Positions 10,711-23,110 of a stretch of DNA of 64,000 nucleotides are shown in pieces; the stretch's first letter is position 1; the number at the start of each line of letters is the position of its first letter. The position numbers and the translations under genes were made by a program. Source of the stretch: Liriodendron chinense (taxonomy: Eukaryota; Streptophyta; Magnoliopsida; Magnoliales; Magnoliaceae). Location: the NCBI GenBank assembly GCA_003013855.2, contig ML058408.1, positions 3,472,001 through 3,536,000 on the forward strand. Reading direction: 5' to 3'. The notes beneath the pieces are model-generated. The model was not told the DNA's origin. It worked only from the letters and a program-made list of their open reading frames with translations, and searched no databases.

Positions 10711-11620
10711 TCATGGTCTGAAATCTTTGCTTGCCTTTGCATCTGTGCCAGTTGATCGTCTGAAAATCGATCACTTGCACATACCGCGAAAGTTTGGAGA
10801 AAACGTTGCGATTGTCCCTGCAGTTTGCTGCAACCTGGGTACCCAATCGCAACCCTTCCGTTCCCGATCGGTACTAACATTGGAAAGGTACAGTAGAGCC
10901 TCTGCGTCTGTAGTCTTACGAGGATACTGACCTTGTGATTGATTGTGATGTTTGATGTTTTCCCGGATCACTCCAGGAGTACTTGTTTCGCTTGACTGTC
11001 AAAGTGGTTAGATGCCCTGCGTCATGTAGTCTTACGGGATTCTACTACGCCGACTTGGACTCAGTCAAGGTACTTCAGGCATCCACACCTAGGTATGTGC
11101 GGGTGATTTTTTTCCACTCGATCTGCTGATTTTGATGCTTGGTGTGCAATTCATTTTTTCCTCGATTGTGGTCTGGAATCTTTGTTATCCTTTGTACCTG
11201 AGTCAGTTGATTGTTTGGAGATTGATAACTCACACATACCGCGGGAGTTTGGAGAAAACGTTGCGATTGTCCCTGCAGTTTGCTGCAACCTGGGTACCCA
11301 ATCGCAACCCTTCCATTCCCGATCGGTACTAGCATCGGAAAGGTACAGCAGAGCCTCTGCGTCGCTAGTCTTACGAGGTTGCTGACCCTAAGACTGATTG
11401 TGTGATGTTTGATGTTTTCCCGGATCACTCCAGGAGTACTTGTTTCGCTTGACTATCAAAGTGGTTAGATGCCCTGCGTCATGTAGTCTTACGGGACACG
11501 CCGACTTGGACTCAGTCAAGGTACTTCAGGCATCCACGCCTAGGTATGTGCGGGTGAACTCTTTCCACCCAATCTGCTGATTTTGATACTTGGGTTACAA
11601 TTCATCGTTTCCACCTGTTC
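10711..11620. repeat. Tandem duplication, 455-bp period, in C's 3' region
   Basis: Two adjacent copies (about 10711-11165 and 11166-11620). GTTGCGATTGTCCCTGCAG occurs at 10805 and 11260, and GTTTTCCCGGATCACTCC and GTAGTCTTACGGGA recur at the same spacing. No open frame is conserved between the copies, so this looks like non-coding 3' sequence of C. Confidence 0.9.
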
Positions 11621-13226
11621 AAATGGTTTCTTTGACCTAGCCTTTTGGCTTTCATCTGTTCGTATCTTGGCATGTGGTACGACCGCACTGACACTGGAGT
11701 TCAGTTCGACCGTACTTTGAGTGCATTGGATCCAATGGTCTCCGGGAAAACCGCGAGACATCGGATCTTATTTGATTTTTGCGTCTGCTCCTACCAAGAG
11801 ATATGGAAGATCTCCTGGTGTTTTGGAGGCAGAACGCTCTACTGGGAAAATATTTTTGGATTTTTGAAAAGATACCCACTCTGGGGAGTGATACTCCGTG
11901 GGATTTTTATTTGCAAATAGAGATATTTTTTTGTCTTTTTGAAATGGAAATCTGGTTTGCATGCGCCTCCACTAGGGATGCCTGTGGGGTCTTTGGCTAA
12001 TCAGCTTTTATTTTGAAAGCAGGTAAATATGATGATTGATGCGATGGGTGCTGATGCATGGAGATGCGTATGTGATGATGGATACATGGCTTGGCTCATT
12101 CTCTTTCAGTTTGATGATTTTGCTTTTGTTGGAGATGCAGAGAATTTTAAGCTTATTGCTTGCAGGGTTGTGCTTCCCTGGGGTTTTTCTTTTTTATACG
12201 GGCGTTTGGTCAGCGGGTTGGTCAAGATCCCGACCCGTGATCGATCAGGTCCATCGTCCCAAGATGCTGTTTCTTTGCTAATGAGATTGTACGAGGATGC
12301 TATCCGACTTCAAGATGTTCTTCTGGGCATAAATGCGATTAAGACGGTGCTTGGTCGCCAGTTTTGGTCAAGATTCCAATTTGCGGGCGATTGGATCCGT
12401 CATCCCAAATTGTGAAGAGAGTGGAGTTCAAGACTCCTGAAGTGTAGTGCTGGGGGATAGTGACAATTTTTGTGATTTTTGCAAATATGTGGTCTGAATC
12501 TTTACCTGAGTAGTCAGGATAGAGATCGGTTATTGAAACAAAGGAAATATTTTTTTTTGTGATTTTCGAAATATTTTCTTTGAAAGCAAAAGAAATATTT
12601 TTGTGATTTTTGACAACATTTTATTCGAAAGTAAGGGAAATATTTTGTTATTTTGAAAGGTGATTTTGTAATGTTTTGGTATTTTGTTGGATTTTTCTGA
12701 AATGCAGGGAAAAGGTATAGAATTTTCATCCATTTCCAACTTCTACTGCTGGTAAGGCACCCAATCCATTTTACATCAGCGAGCAAGACTAGTCTCACAT
12801 AGTTAAGTGCCGTAGTTTTACATCTTCGGATGAGGAGATTTTGAGGGTTTTCAGTCAACACACCCACAAAGTTGCCTGTTCCTCATGTGCTATGCACATA
12901 GACCACGTATCGTCTGACGGACTCCTTCGGCCACAAAATGAGCCACATCCTCACATTTCCTTAGTCAATCCAGTTTGGGGCCTTACATTGCTCACAATTC
13001 CGTGAGGGTACGCTCCACCTCCCAACAGCCTTAATCCCCCTCATTAGTTTTAGGAACAGGGAACACCCGTCAGATTCAACTGCGACTTCCAAATCAAGGT
13101 TGTCTATCACGGTGTGTTCAACACGAACAGGATTGCGGGGCTCTGCCCACCTCAGCCTTTACCTATTTAAAAGATTCCGGACACCCGTACGATCAACTGT
13201 CAGCCATGTCCGGAACAGGTTAGGAA
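11621..13226. other. Non-coding 3' region of element C
   Basis: No gene recognised. The open frames here are short and carry no known motif. The part 12540-12670 is AT-rich with several copies of an AAATATTTT-type word; the rest is unremarkable. Confidence 0.6.
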
Positions 13227-14200
13227 AGAAAGCCCCCGAGAAGTTAATCCCAGTTTAGTTTTAGGTCTTCGGACCACTGAGGGTGAATTTGTGAAATTGA
13301 TGGTGAATTTTTTTATTTTTTATTTTTTTATTTTTTTTGAAAAAGTTCCAGACTTCAACTCAGGTAATCGAAGTTGATGCTGGTTTTATGGAAAGCTTGA
13401 AATCTTTTTGGTATTTTTGAAAATGATCCGGGTTATTGAACCTTGATCTCGGCAGTTGAGGCCGATGCCGGTTTTTAGTTGAAAGCAGAAAATGGTCCCC
13501 CGAGAACTTAATCCCAGTGTAGTTTAAGGTCTTCGAACCAAAATATGTACATGCTGAAAATACATTCTTTTTGTGAATTTTTTTTTGAAATGTTCCAGGC
13601 TGTTAAATCTCAATTTGAGCAATCAAGATTAACACTGATTTTTATTGGAAATCTCTCGGGATTTTGTTCCCGACGTAGTTTAAGGTCTTCGGACCACAAA
13701 ACTATGTGCAAGCGATGCTGGAAATCACATTTTTTTTTATTTTTTAGAAAATGTCCGGAGTCATCAGATCTTGATGAAGACCGATGCCGGTTTTTATTGA
13801 AAATCTCTCGGGATGTCGATCCCGACGTAGTTTAAGGTCTTCGGACCCAAAACTTTACAAGAGAGTGCTGGAAGTACATATATATATTTTTGTGCTTTTT
13901 TTAAAAATGTCCGGTGCTGTCGGATCTTGATTCGAGCAATTAAGACCGATGCCGGTTTTTATTGAAAATCTCTTGGGATGTCGATCCCGACGTAGTTTAA
14001 GGTCTTCGGACCCAATTTTTGTACAAGCTGAACTTACATTCTTTTTTTTTGTGATTTTTTCGAAATGATCCAGGTCATCAGATCTTGGCCTAAACGGCTG
14101 GGATCGATGCTGGTTTTTATTAAAATCCCTCGGGATATTGATCCCAACGTAGTTTAAGGTCTTCGGACCAAAATACTATACAAGTAAACAGTAATCAAGG
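13227..14200. repeat. Diverged tandem array, about 157-bp period
   Basis: Six copies of a unit marked by the phrase GTAGTTTAAGGTCTTCGGACC, with AGGTCTTCG at 13263, 13527, 13683, 13835, 14000 and 14157. After one longer first interval the spacing is 156, 152, 165 and 157 bp. Each unit also carries GATGCCGGTTTTTATTGAAA and CCCGACG. Non-coding; part of C's long 3' region. Confidence 0.88.
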
Positions 14201-16727
14201 GCGGAGATTCCGGGGATTCTTCTTAGACTAGTTCAGATCATCAGGTCATGACTTTGGATGGTTGAGATCACTGTTTGACCAAGTCAATTTTTCTTTTCTT
14301 TTCCTTGAAAATTCCATGGAACTTTTCCACATCATCAAGCCAATTTCTCACCAATTTCTCACAAGATGAGATTTTGGTGAGATTCCTTACTTTTTCTCGT
14401 CATTCTCTTCCATTACTTCATTCTTACAAGGAGGTACAAGATTCACTTGCAACCACCCTTCCCAAGGGGGAGCTCTTCCCAAGGAGAGGGGGATGAGAAG
14501 TCGTTTCAACTAGAGGGAGGGTATGACGGCCCCCTGGGCGCCGCCCAAGCCGTCCCTGCCCACTGGTTTTTTCAGTGGGTTGGGTAAAGGGGTGCACTCC
14601 CCTTTTTTATATAACATGGGGCACCCTTGCCCCCTCCAATGTGCAATCCCTCTTCTCTCTCTCTCTCTCATACTCTCTCTTTCTTCAAGTTTTCCTCTCT
14701 CTTTTGGTGGTTCTTTGCTCTTTTCAAGTGGTGGGCCTTAGTGAAGCTTTGGGACAGCAAGGTGGTCCCCCTTTGGTGAGTGGTGAAGGTATGGACCACT
14801 CCCTTTTCTCTCTTGTCCTTTTCCTTCTTCATTATCTTTTCTCATGGTTCCTTTCTTTTCTTCATGTAGCTATTTCAAAAGAAGTGAAGGTGGGCCCAAG
14901 TATTTTTGGCCATTTTCTAGATCTCAAGTCTCTTCCAAAGGTGGTGCATGGAGAAGGACATTACAAGCTTCCATTTCATTCTTTCTTTTCTTTTTTTCAC
15001 TCTCTTCATGTGTATGTAAAGGGTAATTTTGCCATGTCCATCAAGTGTGCATGGCAAAATATCCTATCTTTCTTCATGGGAGCTGGGCCTCTTTTCATGT
15101 GTATCAAATGGGCTCAAAGTGAAGTCATGGCCCTTGGTGTATTTGATGGGCCCAACACTTCATTTTGGGCTCCCTCTTGCTTTCTCGCCCTTGTCATTTT
15201 CCTTAGAACTTTTTCTTTTCTTTTCCATCTTCTTTTCAAGTTTTGGGCCCATGGGAATGGTAGGGCCCACCTCAAGTTTTGGGCTCATGGGGCTTACTTT
15301 GGGTGGCCCCATCTTTCTTCACATGTGTATGGACAAAGGTGAGTAGCCCATTCTTCATTTGGATCTTCAAGTGGGCTAGATCTCTTAATTGGGCCTTTAT
15401 GGACAAGTGGCCCAAATCTCCCACCATCTCTTGATTATGATGTTCATCCTTATGTACAAAGTGTGGTGGGCCCCTTAGGATTTTCCATATGGATGGGCTT
15501 TTGGACCTTCATAGAAACTTGAATTTCTTTGGACCATGTGTGCACTACTACACTTTGTTCATGTAAGATTTTTTCTTTAATGCTTTTTCTTTTGATGGAT
15601 GGAGGACTTGAGTTACTTGACCATCTACAAGTCCCATGAGTAAGTTGTCTCAACAATCTCACTAGGTTCAAATGGTTTTTTCTTGTCGTAGGAAAGTGGT
15701 TTCCAAGAGTTTCCTTTAATGTCATCAGCCTCAAATGGATAATCCTCCTTCAAGTGAGCAACCATAGTTCCTTGAACTTCTCTTTGGGGTGCTTGGTGGG
15801 TCATCCACCATCATTCTCAAGGATGAGTGATTTTTCTTTCAATTTGTGAGAAAGAATGATACCCATAAGTTGCCCAATTTTGTCCCATGCTTTGGGGCAT
15901 TTTGGATTTTGATCTTTAAGTGGGCTATGTTTATCATTCTTAGCCATTTTCATGATGGTTGGGTGACTCATCAAGCCATGCCCTCTTGTGCTCAAATGGT
16001 CTCCCTCTTTTTGTAAAGAAATTGGTGCACATAAGTTGCCCAAACTTGTCCTTTCATGGGCATTTCCAACTTTGATTCTTCATGTGGGCTATGTGCATCA
16101 AATTTTTTACCATTAGCTTCTTTGATTCATATGTTTATGGGTAGACCGCCATGTTGTATTCTCATAGTCAAAACTTTCATCAAGATGATGCACATAGGGG
16201 TGCCCATGGTTAACCCATTGAATGGGTCTTCATGTTCTTCAAGTGGGCTATGTGCTCTCTTCAATCCATTGAGGTGAGGCATTTGGGTTGCTCTTGGGGG
16301 CCCACTTCCTTTCTATTCCCCACTTGTCCATGTATATGTGTAAAAAGATGGAAACATCTTAAGTGAGGATCATGGCCTTGGTATAAAAAGTGGATCGATC
16401 CTTGGCCACATATGGACTTTGAAGAGGGACTTCTCATGTGAAGTAGGATTCTTATCTCTTGTTGATCTCATGGCACTTGAGTGCATTTGTTGTCCAAAGT
16501 GTGACCTTGGATGATGGACTTTCCTTGCCTAGGCCATGGCATGCAACCTTCTTTAAGGTGGGCCTTGCCTTCTTTATTGGGCTCAACATATGTCCTAAGT
16601 AACACGTGGAGTTGGACTTTGAATTTTGCGTTTGAATGTGAGTCCAATCCCATGGGTTTCTTGGATGATAATTTGGATTTTGACGGGTAAAGGATAGGGA
16701 CTTACCTTGCCAAGCTTGTAAGATTCA
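14201..16727. other. Non-coding region upstream of the first antisense gene in C
   Basis: Pyrimidine-rich on the plus strand (CT-runs near 14650-14720). The plus frame at 14575-15342 is long but low in complexity and shows no domain, so I do not call it a gene. The words AAGTGGGCTA and GGGCCCA recur many times between 15340 and 16300, suggesting a badly decayed repeat. A plus-strand TATA-like TATAAAAA at 16382-16389 lies about 340 bp upstream of the antisense gene's ATG and could be its promoter. Confidence 0.5.
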
Positions 16728-18220
16728 ATGGCGGACGGTACAAGAGGACGTCGAGTGATTGATGAGGATGATCCTGCCTTCATCATCCGCCGAGGGGACC
16801 CATATGTGTTCTTTGGCTCAAGAGCACCAACCTCTTCCCGCCATCAAGGGTCGAGGTACCAGAGATCACTGGGACAACTGGGTGAAACATCCACAGCCTT
16901 TGCTTGAACGAGTATTGGCTGACACTCCTTTTGCTGGCCTCCTTACCTTACGCTTCCATAACAACAGTGCCAACCGCATGATGCTCGTGGCTTTTTGCGA
17001 GAGGTGGCGGGATGAGACCCACACCTTTCAACTCCCTTGTGGCGAATGAGGAATAACTCCCCTGGATATTTATATGCAAATTGGCTTTCCATTTCATGGG
17101 GCAGTTGTTCCTCAAGTCAGCTCTCTTGCTCCCATCACTTCCACTGACTGGCTACGGCTTGTTGGTGATGTCCCGCTCGAAGATGAATTCCAAGGCCATC
17201 AAGTAAAGATGCGATGGTGCTACAACACTTTTGCCTCCGTCACCCCCACTACCGAGCTAGATGCCCTCCACGAAGCACGGGCCATGATTACTTATGCCTT
17301 CGGGTCTTTCCTTCTCTGCCACGCAAATGAGAGAGTTGATCCTAAATTTCTTCGCTTGGTTGAGGATCTTCATCATCCCTACAATTGGAACGGGGCTATC
17401 CTGACTCATATTTTCCAGGGTCTGGATAAGACCAATCGGAATAGTCGGTCCTACACAGGTTTCTGGCCTGTCGTTGAGGTACTTCTTCTTTCTCCTTTCT
17501 TGGAGACATTTACCTTCTTTCTCTCTCTAATCGTTAGGTGTGCCCTTGCCCAGACTTGCTTTTATGACCATTTTCTCCACCTCGCGCCGAGGGTGCGGGA
17601 CGACATTGAGCCATCTTTGTATCGCCACATGTACTGGCATCAACAAAACCGTCAGCGGAACTCGAGTTTCTGGGGACAACTAGCGCGCTGACATAGACGG
17701 ATTGACCGTTGAAGATGTAAGTATCTTGCTTTCCTTATCCCTCGTGCTGTACTGTAATTGATCGTGATGATCTCCCTTGTTGTAGCTTGCTCAGATGCCA
17801 TACGTCAACTTTCCTCTCTACTACACCCCTCAGCGTGTGGAGACCTATGATGCTTCATGCCTCCGGATCATGCTTTCTGATGCTGAATAATTTCAGTGGT
17901 ATTTGGGTGAGAGGCTGCTTCGACAGATTACCGGAGTGGCCAGAGTCCCCTGTTCTGCACCTCCTCCAGCTGCTCAGATCCCAGCTGATGAGACAGCTGA
18001 CGCTCTTGTGGGCCAGCCCGGGTTTCGTTTCACGATCCCGGATCACGATTATGATGAGTGGTACTTGTTATATGGCCAGGGGCCTCTGCTTCCTCCGCTC
18101 TATGTTCCTGGGGGCCGTCGCAGATATGCTGGAGGCTCGGTGACAGCTCCTTTGATGGATCTTCATCGTCGAGAGCGGGACAAGAGGAGGGACGATGATG
18201 ACTATGTTGGCGACCTGTAG
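16728..18220 (+). pseudogene. Antisense gene 1 of element C, plant-mobile-domain-like
   Basis: Lies opposite to C's polyprotein. ATG 16728 (MADGTRGRRVIDEDDPAFII), then, after a frame change near 16850, a stretch typical of plant mobile domain proteins: HWDNWVKHPQPLL, RMMLVAFCERWRDETHTFQL, then GITPLDIYMQIGFPF after an in-frame TGA at 17047-17049. The frame stays open to 17691. A canonical intron (GTAAGT to TTGTAG) fits 17717-17785, and the next exon reads LAQMPYVNFPLYYTP to a stop at 18220 (RRERDKRRDDDDYVGDL), with a TAA near 17888. Family knowledge: plant Tat elements often carry extra antisense frames between integrase and 3' LTR, some with this domain. Function unknown. Decayed. Confidence 0.75.
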
Positions 18221-19050
18221 CTTGCTTCTGTGTTCAGCTTACTTGATGTATGATCTTCTTCTTTTTGGTTTTACCTTCTTCTGTATACAAAATCTTCTGA
18301 ATGAATATACAATCTTTGACTGGTCTCAAATTCCTTGATGATGTCTGGATGCTTTGAGTGGAGACTTCTTAATTGCATGGATGATGACTTGAATGGTTCA
18401 GATGGCTTGATTCGGCCCTGTGGGCCCACTTGAGACCTCGGCCTTACTTTGGGGCACCTTTTCTTGGTGTTTTGTGAGGCTAAGAAGGCTTCTCATGGTG
18501 TGGATGATGACTTGATCGGCTCAGATCGCTTGATTTGGCCTTGTGGGCCCACTTGATGATCAGATCTTGAATTCTGACCCTTCTTTTGATGATCAAACCC
18601 TTGGTCTTGTTATTTGAACCATGCGAGCTCTTCCATGGTTTGGATCATAATAATCTAGTCTTCGAATGACTCAGATTGCTTGTGGCCCTCTCTTGATCAT
18701 CTTTCCCTCTCTTAGACTTGATCAGACCCATTCTGGCCACGGTGCTTCGTGATTGGATAGGTGGGGTACCTTCCAAATGATTTTGATCGATCTCAATCGA
18801 AGTCTGAAATCGATTAGAGCCTTGGGCGACCCTCAGGGTGCCATCTGTTGATGTGGACTGTCAGCCTCACCCAAGAACCATGGAGCCAATCTCGCGGAGA
18901 GAGAGGGAGCGCGTCTGTACGGGCGGCCCAGAGTAGGGTGGCCCAAGGCTCGCCTCTTGTGCGGTCCTGGGCTGGCTCGTGCTCGGACATTCTTCACAAT
19001 CCACTGTCTTTGTCCCCACATTCCCTGCACGTCCGGGTTCGATTGCAGCC
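18221..19050. other. Spacer between the two antisense genes of C
   Basis: A possible 3' end for antisense gene 1 lies near 18300 (TGAATGAATATAC). Two diverged copies of a block with GGATGATGACTTGA, TTGATT(C/T)GGCC and GTGGGCCCACTTGA sit near 18379-18434 and 18499-18555 (about 125 bp apart). No coding region recognised. Confidence 0.55.
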
Positions 19051-19630
19051 ATGAATATTCTCCTTGTCTCATCTTCCCTTCTCCTTTTGTCTTTTTCTTG
19101 GTTTGCCTTTTCTCAAGTAATGGACGGTGGAGATTTAGGGGCTGTGGGGGCTGTCCATGGTGGGTCCCACACTTCAGAAGGTGTTGAAAGCTTTAATGAT
19201 GGAGGGATTTCTTTAATGGATGGTGGAGATGGTGCATTGAATGGTGGCATTGATGAGGGGCTAGGGGCAGTGGTTAGTGGAGCTTTGAATGGCCCCATTA
19301 ATGGCAGCCATGCTGAAATTTCAGATTCGAATGGGTCTTTGATTGTGGGAGAACTGGATGGTATGGATGAGATGAGGAGATGGGACATAGGTGAGGCTAT
19401 GCATCTCTTGAATGTGGGCCACCTAGATGATTTGATTGATGGTGGTGATGGGGGTATGATGGACATAGACAGGCTGATCTCATGTCTGGATGGTATGGAT
19501 GGTTCAGATGATACCTTTGATGGTTTGGATGCTCTTGATGATGGCCGAGATGTGCGGCATACTTGTTTGGGTGGACTTGATGTGATCATTGATAATGTCC
19601 CCCTGATGATGGACGGTGTGGATGCCTCGA
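19051..19630 (+). pseudogene. Antisense gene 2 of element C, N-terminal half
   Basis: Open from ATG 19051 into the B insertion. It starts with a hydrophobic run (ILLVSSSLLLLSFSWFAF) that looks like a signal peptide or membrane segment. An Asp/Gly-rich, low-complexity stretch follows with repeated MDGG, LDGMD and DGLDALDDG. The frame is uninterrupted up to codon GAT GCC TCG A at 19621-19630, where B is inserted. It resumes in the same frame at 29305, after the duplicated ctcga. A later ATG at 19123 (MDGGDLGAV) could be the true start if the hydrophobic part is not translated. No function assigned. Confidence 0.65.
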
Positions 19631-19879
19631 TGTTGAACCTCCAATTCATACATTGCATTGCCCATTACAGGACAAGGTTTGCATGCTTTTCATGGTTTAA
19701 AGGCCCACCTAACATATGTTTTGTGATTATAGGGATGAGAGCGGACTTTATTCAATTACAAGCTAAAAGAATGCATTTGGAGCTATTGCATGAATTCCTA
19801 AGATGGACCAAAGAAAGAAGAAGAAAGAAGGAGAAAAGAGGATGAAGAAAAGAAGAAAAAGCTGAAGAGAAACAAGGCA

Positions 19880-20164
19880 GACTGGTCGTCCGACCGGTCA
19901 GCCACATCAAAGGATCAAGTGGAAGACAGGCTGACCGGTCATGACCGGTCGGCCACATGATGGCTGTTCACATTGAAGACAGGCCGACCGGTCAAGACCG
20001 GTCGGCCATACACGCTGGATGGTTGATAGATCAGCCCGACCGGTCATGACCGGTCGGGTATGTTTGCTGGAATGAATGGACAGGTCTGTCCGACCGGTCT
20101 TGACCGGTCGGCAGTGCTCCCTGGAATGCTTAAAAGATTAGTCCGACCGGTCACGACCGGTCGG
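19880..20164. repeat. Six palindromic sites at about 53-bp period in B's U3
   Basis: Each site is an inverted repeat of the form CCGACCGGTC, two bases, GACCGGTCGG. Sites start at about 19880 (degenerate), 19931, 19984, 20036, 20090 and 20143, spaced 51-54 bp. The spacers are themselves diverged copies (CTGGATG/CTGGAATG recurs). The last site ends about 97 bp before the TATA box. The same array is in the 3' LTR (about 28112-28397). The arrangement suggests repeated protein-binding sites or RNA hairpins; which one cannot be told from sequence. Confidence 0.93.
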
Positions 20165-20260
20165 CTCTGCGTAAGAAGATCCCTTTCTAATTTAGGACTC
20201 CGAAAATTGCTGCGCAATGCGTAGTCTTTCGCAAAATCCGACGCAAGGAAGGTTGTTTGC

Positions 20261-20268
20261 TATAAAAG
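20261..20268 (+). promoter_or_regulatory. TATA box of element B LTR
   Basis: TATAAAAG in GC-neutral context downstream of the dyad array, the expected position for the U3/R boundary promoter. The 3' LTR copy is at 28494-28501. Confidence 0.8.
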
Positions 20269-21073
20269 GACACCTAGGGGTTCTTCCTAGGGTATCAGGG
20301 AGGCTAGGGAATGTGAGTTTGGCGGGTGAAGGCGATTGTGGAGCGTCTGCAACTCTCATATTCGGGTTTTTCTATTTTTATGCTTTATTTCAGAGTTTTT
20401 AGTTGTAGCATGACTATGCTCGGCTAAAACCTCTCAGCTAAGGCTGAGAGGTGAAGCTTGTAGCTAATACTATGTTGATTTCAGTTTAATTCAAGTAATT
20501 TACATTCAAGTTTGGATTTTTGCATGGTTTAGTTCCAAATAATGGTAGTTTGAGATGTTTTATCTGAGTTTATGTGCTCCGGACATGAATTCCTTTTAAT
20601 TCTCTGAGATTATCATGTTTGTTTATCTAAATTCGGATTATAGTAATCCTTGAGCAGGCCATAGTCCAGAGGCATGGCTGTTACTCCGCAGGCTATAGTT
20701 TGAGTTTTGTATTGATTGAATGGAACTAGAACTTGGAAGTTCAACTTGAATGTGATGGAATGTGTGTGAATGCTTTACTTTCCAACTAGATGAGAGATAG
20801 GACTTCAAATCTAGTTGTGTTCTCTATTTGGATTGACTGAATTGACATAGGATTGCTACAAGTGGATCCTTGAAAGCCTTAGTACTTAGTATCTCTAATT
20901 TTTCATTAAATTTCTGTTTTAAGTAAGCACTCTTTTAAATCTGATTTCCTTTAAAAAGCCGAGTTGCTGGAGTGATTTGGTAGCTGTTACTATTTCCCTG
21001 TGGATCGACCTCGGTCTTACCGAGATTTATTACTACATCGCAGCCTTACACTTGAGGCGAGCGATCAAGTTTT

Positions 21074-21091
21074 TGGCGCCGCTGCCGGGGA
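21074..21091 (+). other. Element B primer-binding site
   Basis: TGGCGCCGCTGCCGGGGA, six bases after the LTR. It differs by one base from the Athila-type Asp-tRNA PBS TGGCGCCGTTGCCGGGGA. Confidence 0.92.
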
Positions 21092-21316
21092 GATTAGATA
21101 ACGGTTTTCAAATAATTTCAGTGGCTGTAGAAGTAGAAATAGTTAGGCTTTTTGATTTTCTTAGAACTAACAAGTTTTTCTATTTTGTAGGAGTTTTTCT
21201 CTAGTTCAAGCGCATCAGGTAATACCCTTCTAACTTAGCTTCTGCAGAATTTTCTTTCAGTTTCAGATTTTAGTTTTCTAGAATAGGATTAGTTTCAGTT
21301 TCTGGTTGAGTGGTTT

Positions 21317-23110
21317 ATGTCCCGTTGGGAACGTAATCATTCAAATCGTCTCCAATCTGAAGGTGGTTTAGTTAGACCATTGTCAGTCCATAGACGAGTC
21401 CGGAATTATCAAGAGCATTGTGAAAGTTTAGGGAGTATGGATCAAACACCCTTAAGGAATCCTCCCCCCCCCTACTCCAACCACAAACGTAAATCAGGAA
21501 GGAGTAGGAGAGAATGAGGTACATAATGTTCCTCCAATGAGATCACTACGGGATTACCTACAACCTGCTCGTACACTTACACCTTCTTGCATAGTTCTAC
21601 CAGCTAAAGGTGGGACCCTTGACATAAAACCGGGAGTAATCCAACTTTTACCTAAATTCCATGGGCTAGACTCTGACCGCCCATACTTACACTTGTAAGA
21701 ATTCGAAGAAGTGTTGGCCACCTTGCATTATCCCAATGTTTCTGGGGATACAATCAGACTTAAACTTTTTCCCTTCACTTTGAAAGAAAGAGCCAAAGAT
21801 TGGCTTCACTCTCTTAGACCACATTCGATTGGGTCATGGGTTGAGATGAACTGGGAATTCTTGAAAAGTTCTTCCCGGCTCATAAAACAAACACTCTTCG
21901 AAGGGCCATAATGAATTTCTCAGCTAAAGAGGGTGAATTATTCTTTCAATGTTGGGAAAGATTTAAGGAACTCCTGCTTGCTTGCCCACATCATGGCTAT
22001 GAGAGTTGGCGAGTTATAAATATTTTCAATGATGGATTAAGTTCCAATATGCGCCAATTTGTGGAAATGATGTGCAATGGCGAGTTTATGAGTAAAAATC
22101 CAGATGATGCTTGGAGTTACTTGGACATGTTGGCTGAAAACGCCCAATCTTGGGATACCTCGGATAAACCCAAGAACCCCAAGCCTACTCAAGAGAAAGG
22201 AGGGATATATGTCCTTAAAGAGGAAGACGACGTGAATGCAAGGATAGGCAACCTCACAAGGAAGGTTGAGGCCATGGAACTTAGCAAAAATGGAGTTTCC
22301 AAGTCCAAGGAAGCTGTTGAAACCACATGTGGGATTTGTCTCACCGACTTACACGCTACGCAAGATTGTCCCACAATTCCTGCATTTAAGGAAGTGCTGC
22401 AAGAGACAGCCAATGCCACATATGGTTATCAACGGCCCTTCAATGGACCGGTAGGTAATACATACAATGAGAGTTGGAAGAACCACCCGAATTTCAGTTG
22501 GAAGAATGCTCCTACGGGCAATCCTACCAACTCCCAAAGAGGGCCACCCATGCAAAATATGGCCCCACCTCAATTCTCATTGGAGGATACCTTGAGAGCG
22601 TTTATGCAAGGGCAAGCGCAAATAAATGAATCGAATCAGCAATTGTTCCAAGAGCTGAAAGTCTCGGTTGATGAGATTAAGGGACGCTTGAATGCTAGGG
22701 AAGGGACCTTTCCGGCCCAACCTCAGCCCAATCCAAAGCAAGTGCATGAAGTAAGCATCCCTAATCCTTCCAACCAAAACATGGAGCAAGCTAAATCCAT
22801 TACCACCCTTAGAAGTGGTAAACAAATTGACAAAACTATTCCGGTGAAGGCCGATGAGCCTAATGATCCGGTAAATTCTGAGGATGAAAATGGATCTAAC
22901 TTAGCCCCACAACAACCGGAACGCATTTACAAGCCCATAGCACCATTCCCATCGAGATTGGTTGCCCTAAAATCTCTCCCAAATTCTCAAGATATTCTAG
23001 AGATTTTCAGACAAGTCAAGATCAATATCCCTTTGCTTGATGCCATCAAACAAATTCCCTCTTATGCCAAGTTTCTAAAAGACCTATGCACAAGAGGCCT
23101 TCTTAACTGA
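21317..23110 (+). pseudogene. Element B gag, four lesions
   Basis: ATG 21317 (MSRWERNHSNRLQ) aligns with the start of A's gag. Core: IRLKLFPFTLKERAKDWLHS, then LFFQCWERFKELLLACPHHG in the large frame 21911-23110. A CCHC-type knuckle, CGICLTDLHATQDC, is at 22328-22369. The C-terminus is YKPIAPFPSRL and VKINIPLLDAIKQIPSYAKF. Lesions: a frame slip at the nine-C run 21464-21472; TAA at 21696-21698; a one-base loss in the A-run near 21859; and a deletion near 23085-23095 relative to A that shifts into the stop at 23110. Outside these points the frame is well conserved, in keeping with a recent insertion. Confidence 0.93.

Larger units (their letters stand above)
19631..21067 (+). repeat. Element B 5' LTR
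   Basis: TGTTGAACCTCCAATTC to GCGAGCGATCA, 1437 bp. TATA box TATAAAAG at 20261-20268. U3 carries the dyad array at 19880-20164. The end is fixed by the identical boundary of the second LTR against C sequence. Confidence 0.97.

Noticed and set aside
14575..15342. A 255-codon plus frame
   Set aside because: Low-complexity, hydrophobic, no recognisable domain, lies in a CT-rich non-coding stretch of element C, and overlapping frames are equally open. Treated as chance.
17459..17550. An intron within the long exon of antisense gene 1
   Set aside because: GT and AG are available, but splicing them shifts out of the conserved frame while the unspliced frame reads straight through.
19880..20164. 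CRISPR-like array of regular palindromes
   Set aside because: Plant nuclear context, inside an LTR, with spacers that are diverged copies of each other rather than unique; duplicated in the other LTR.
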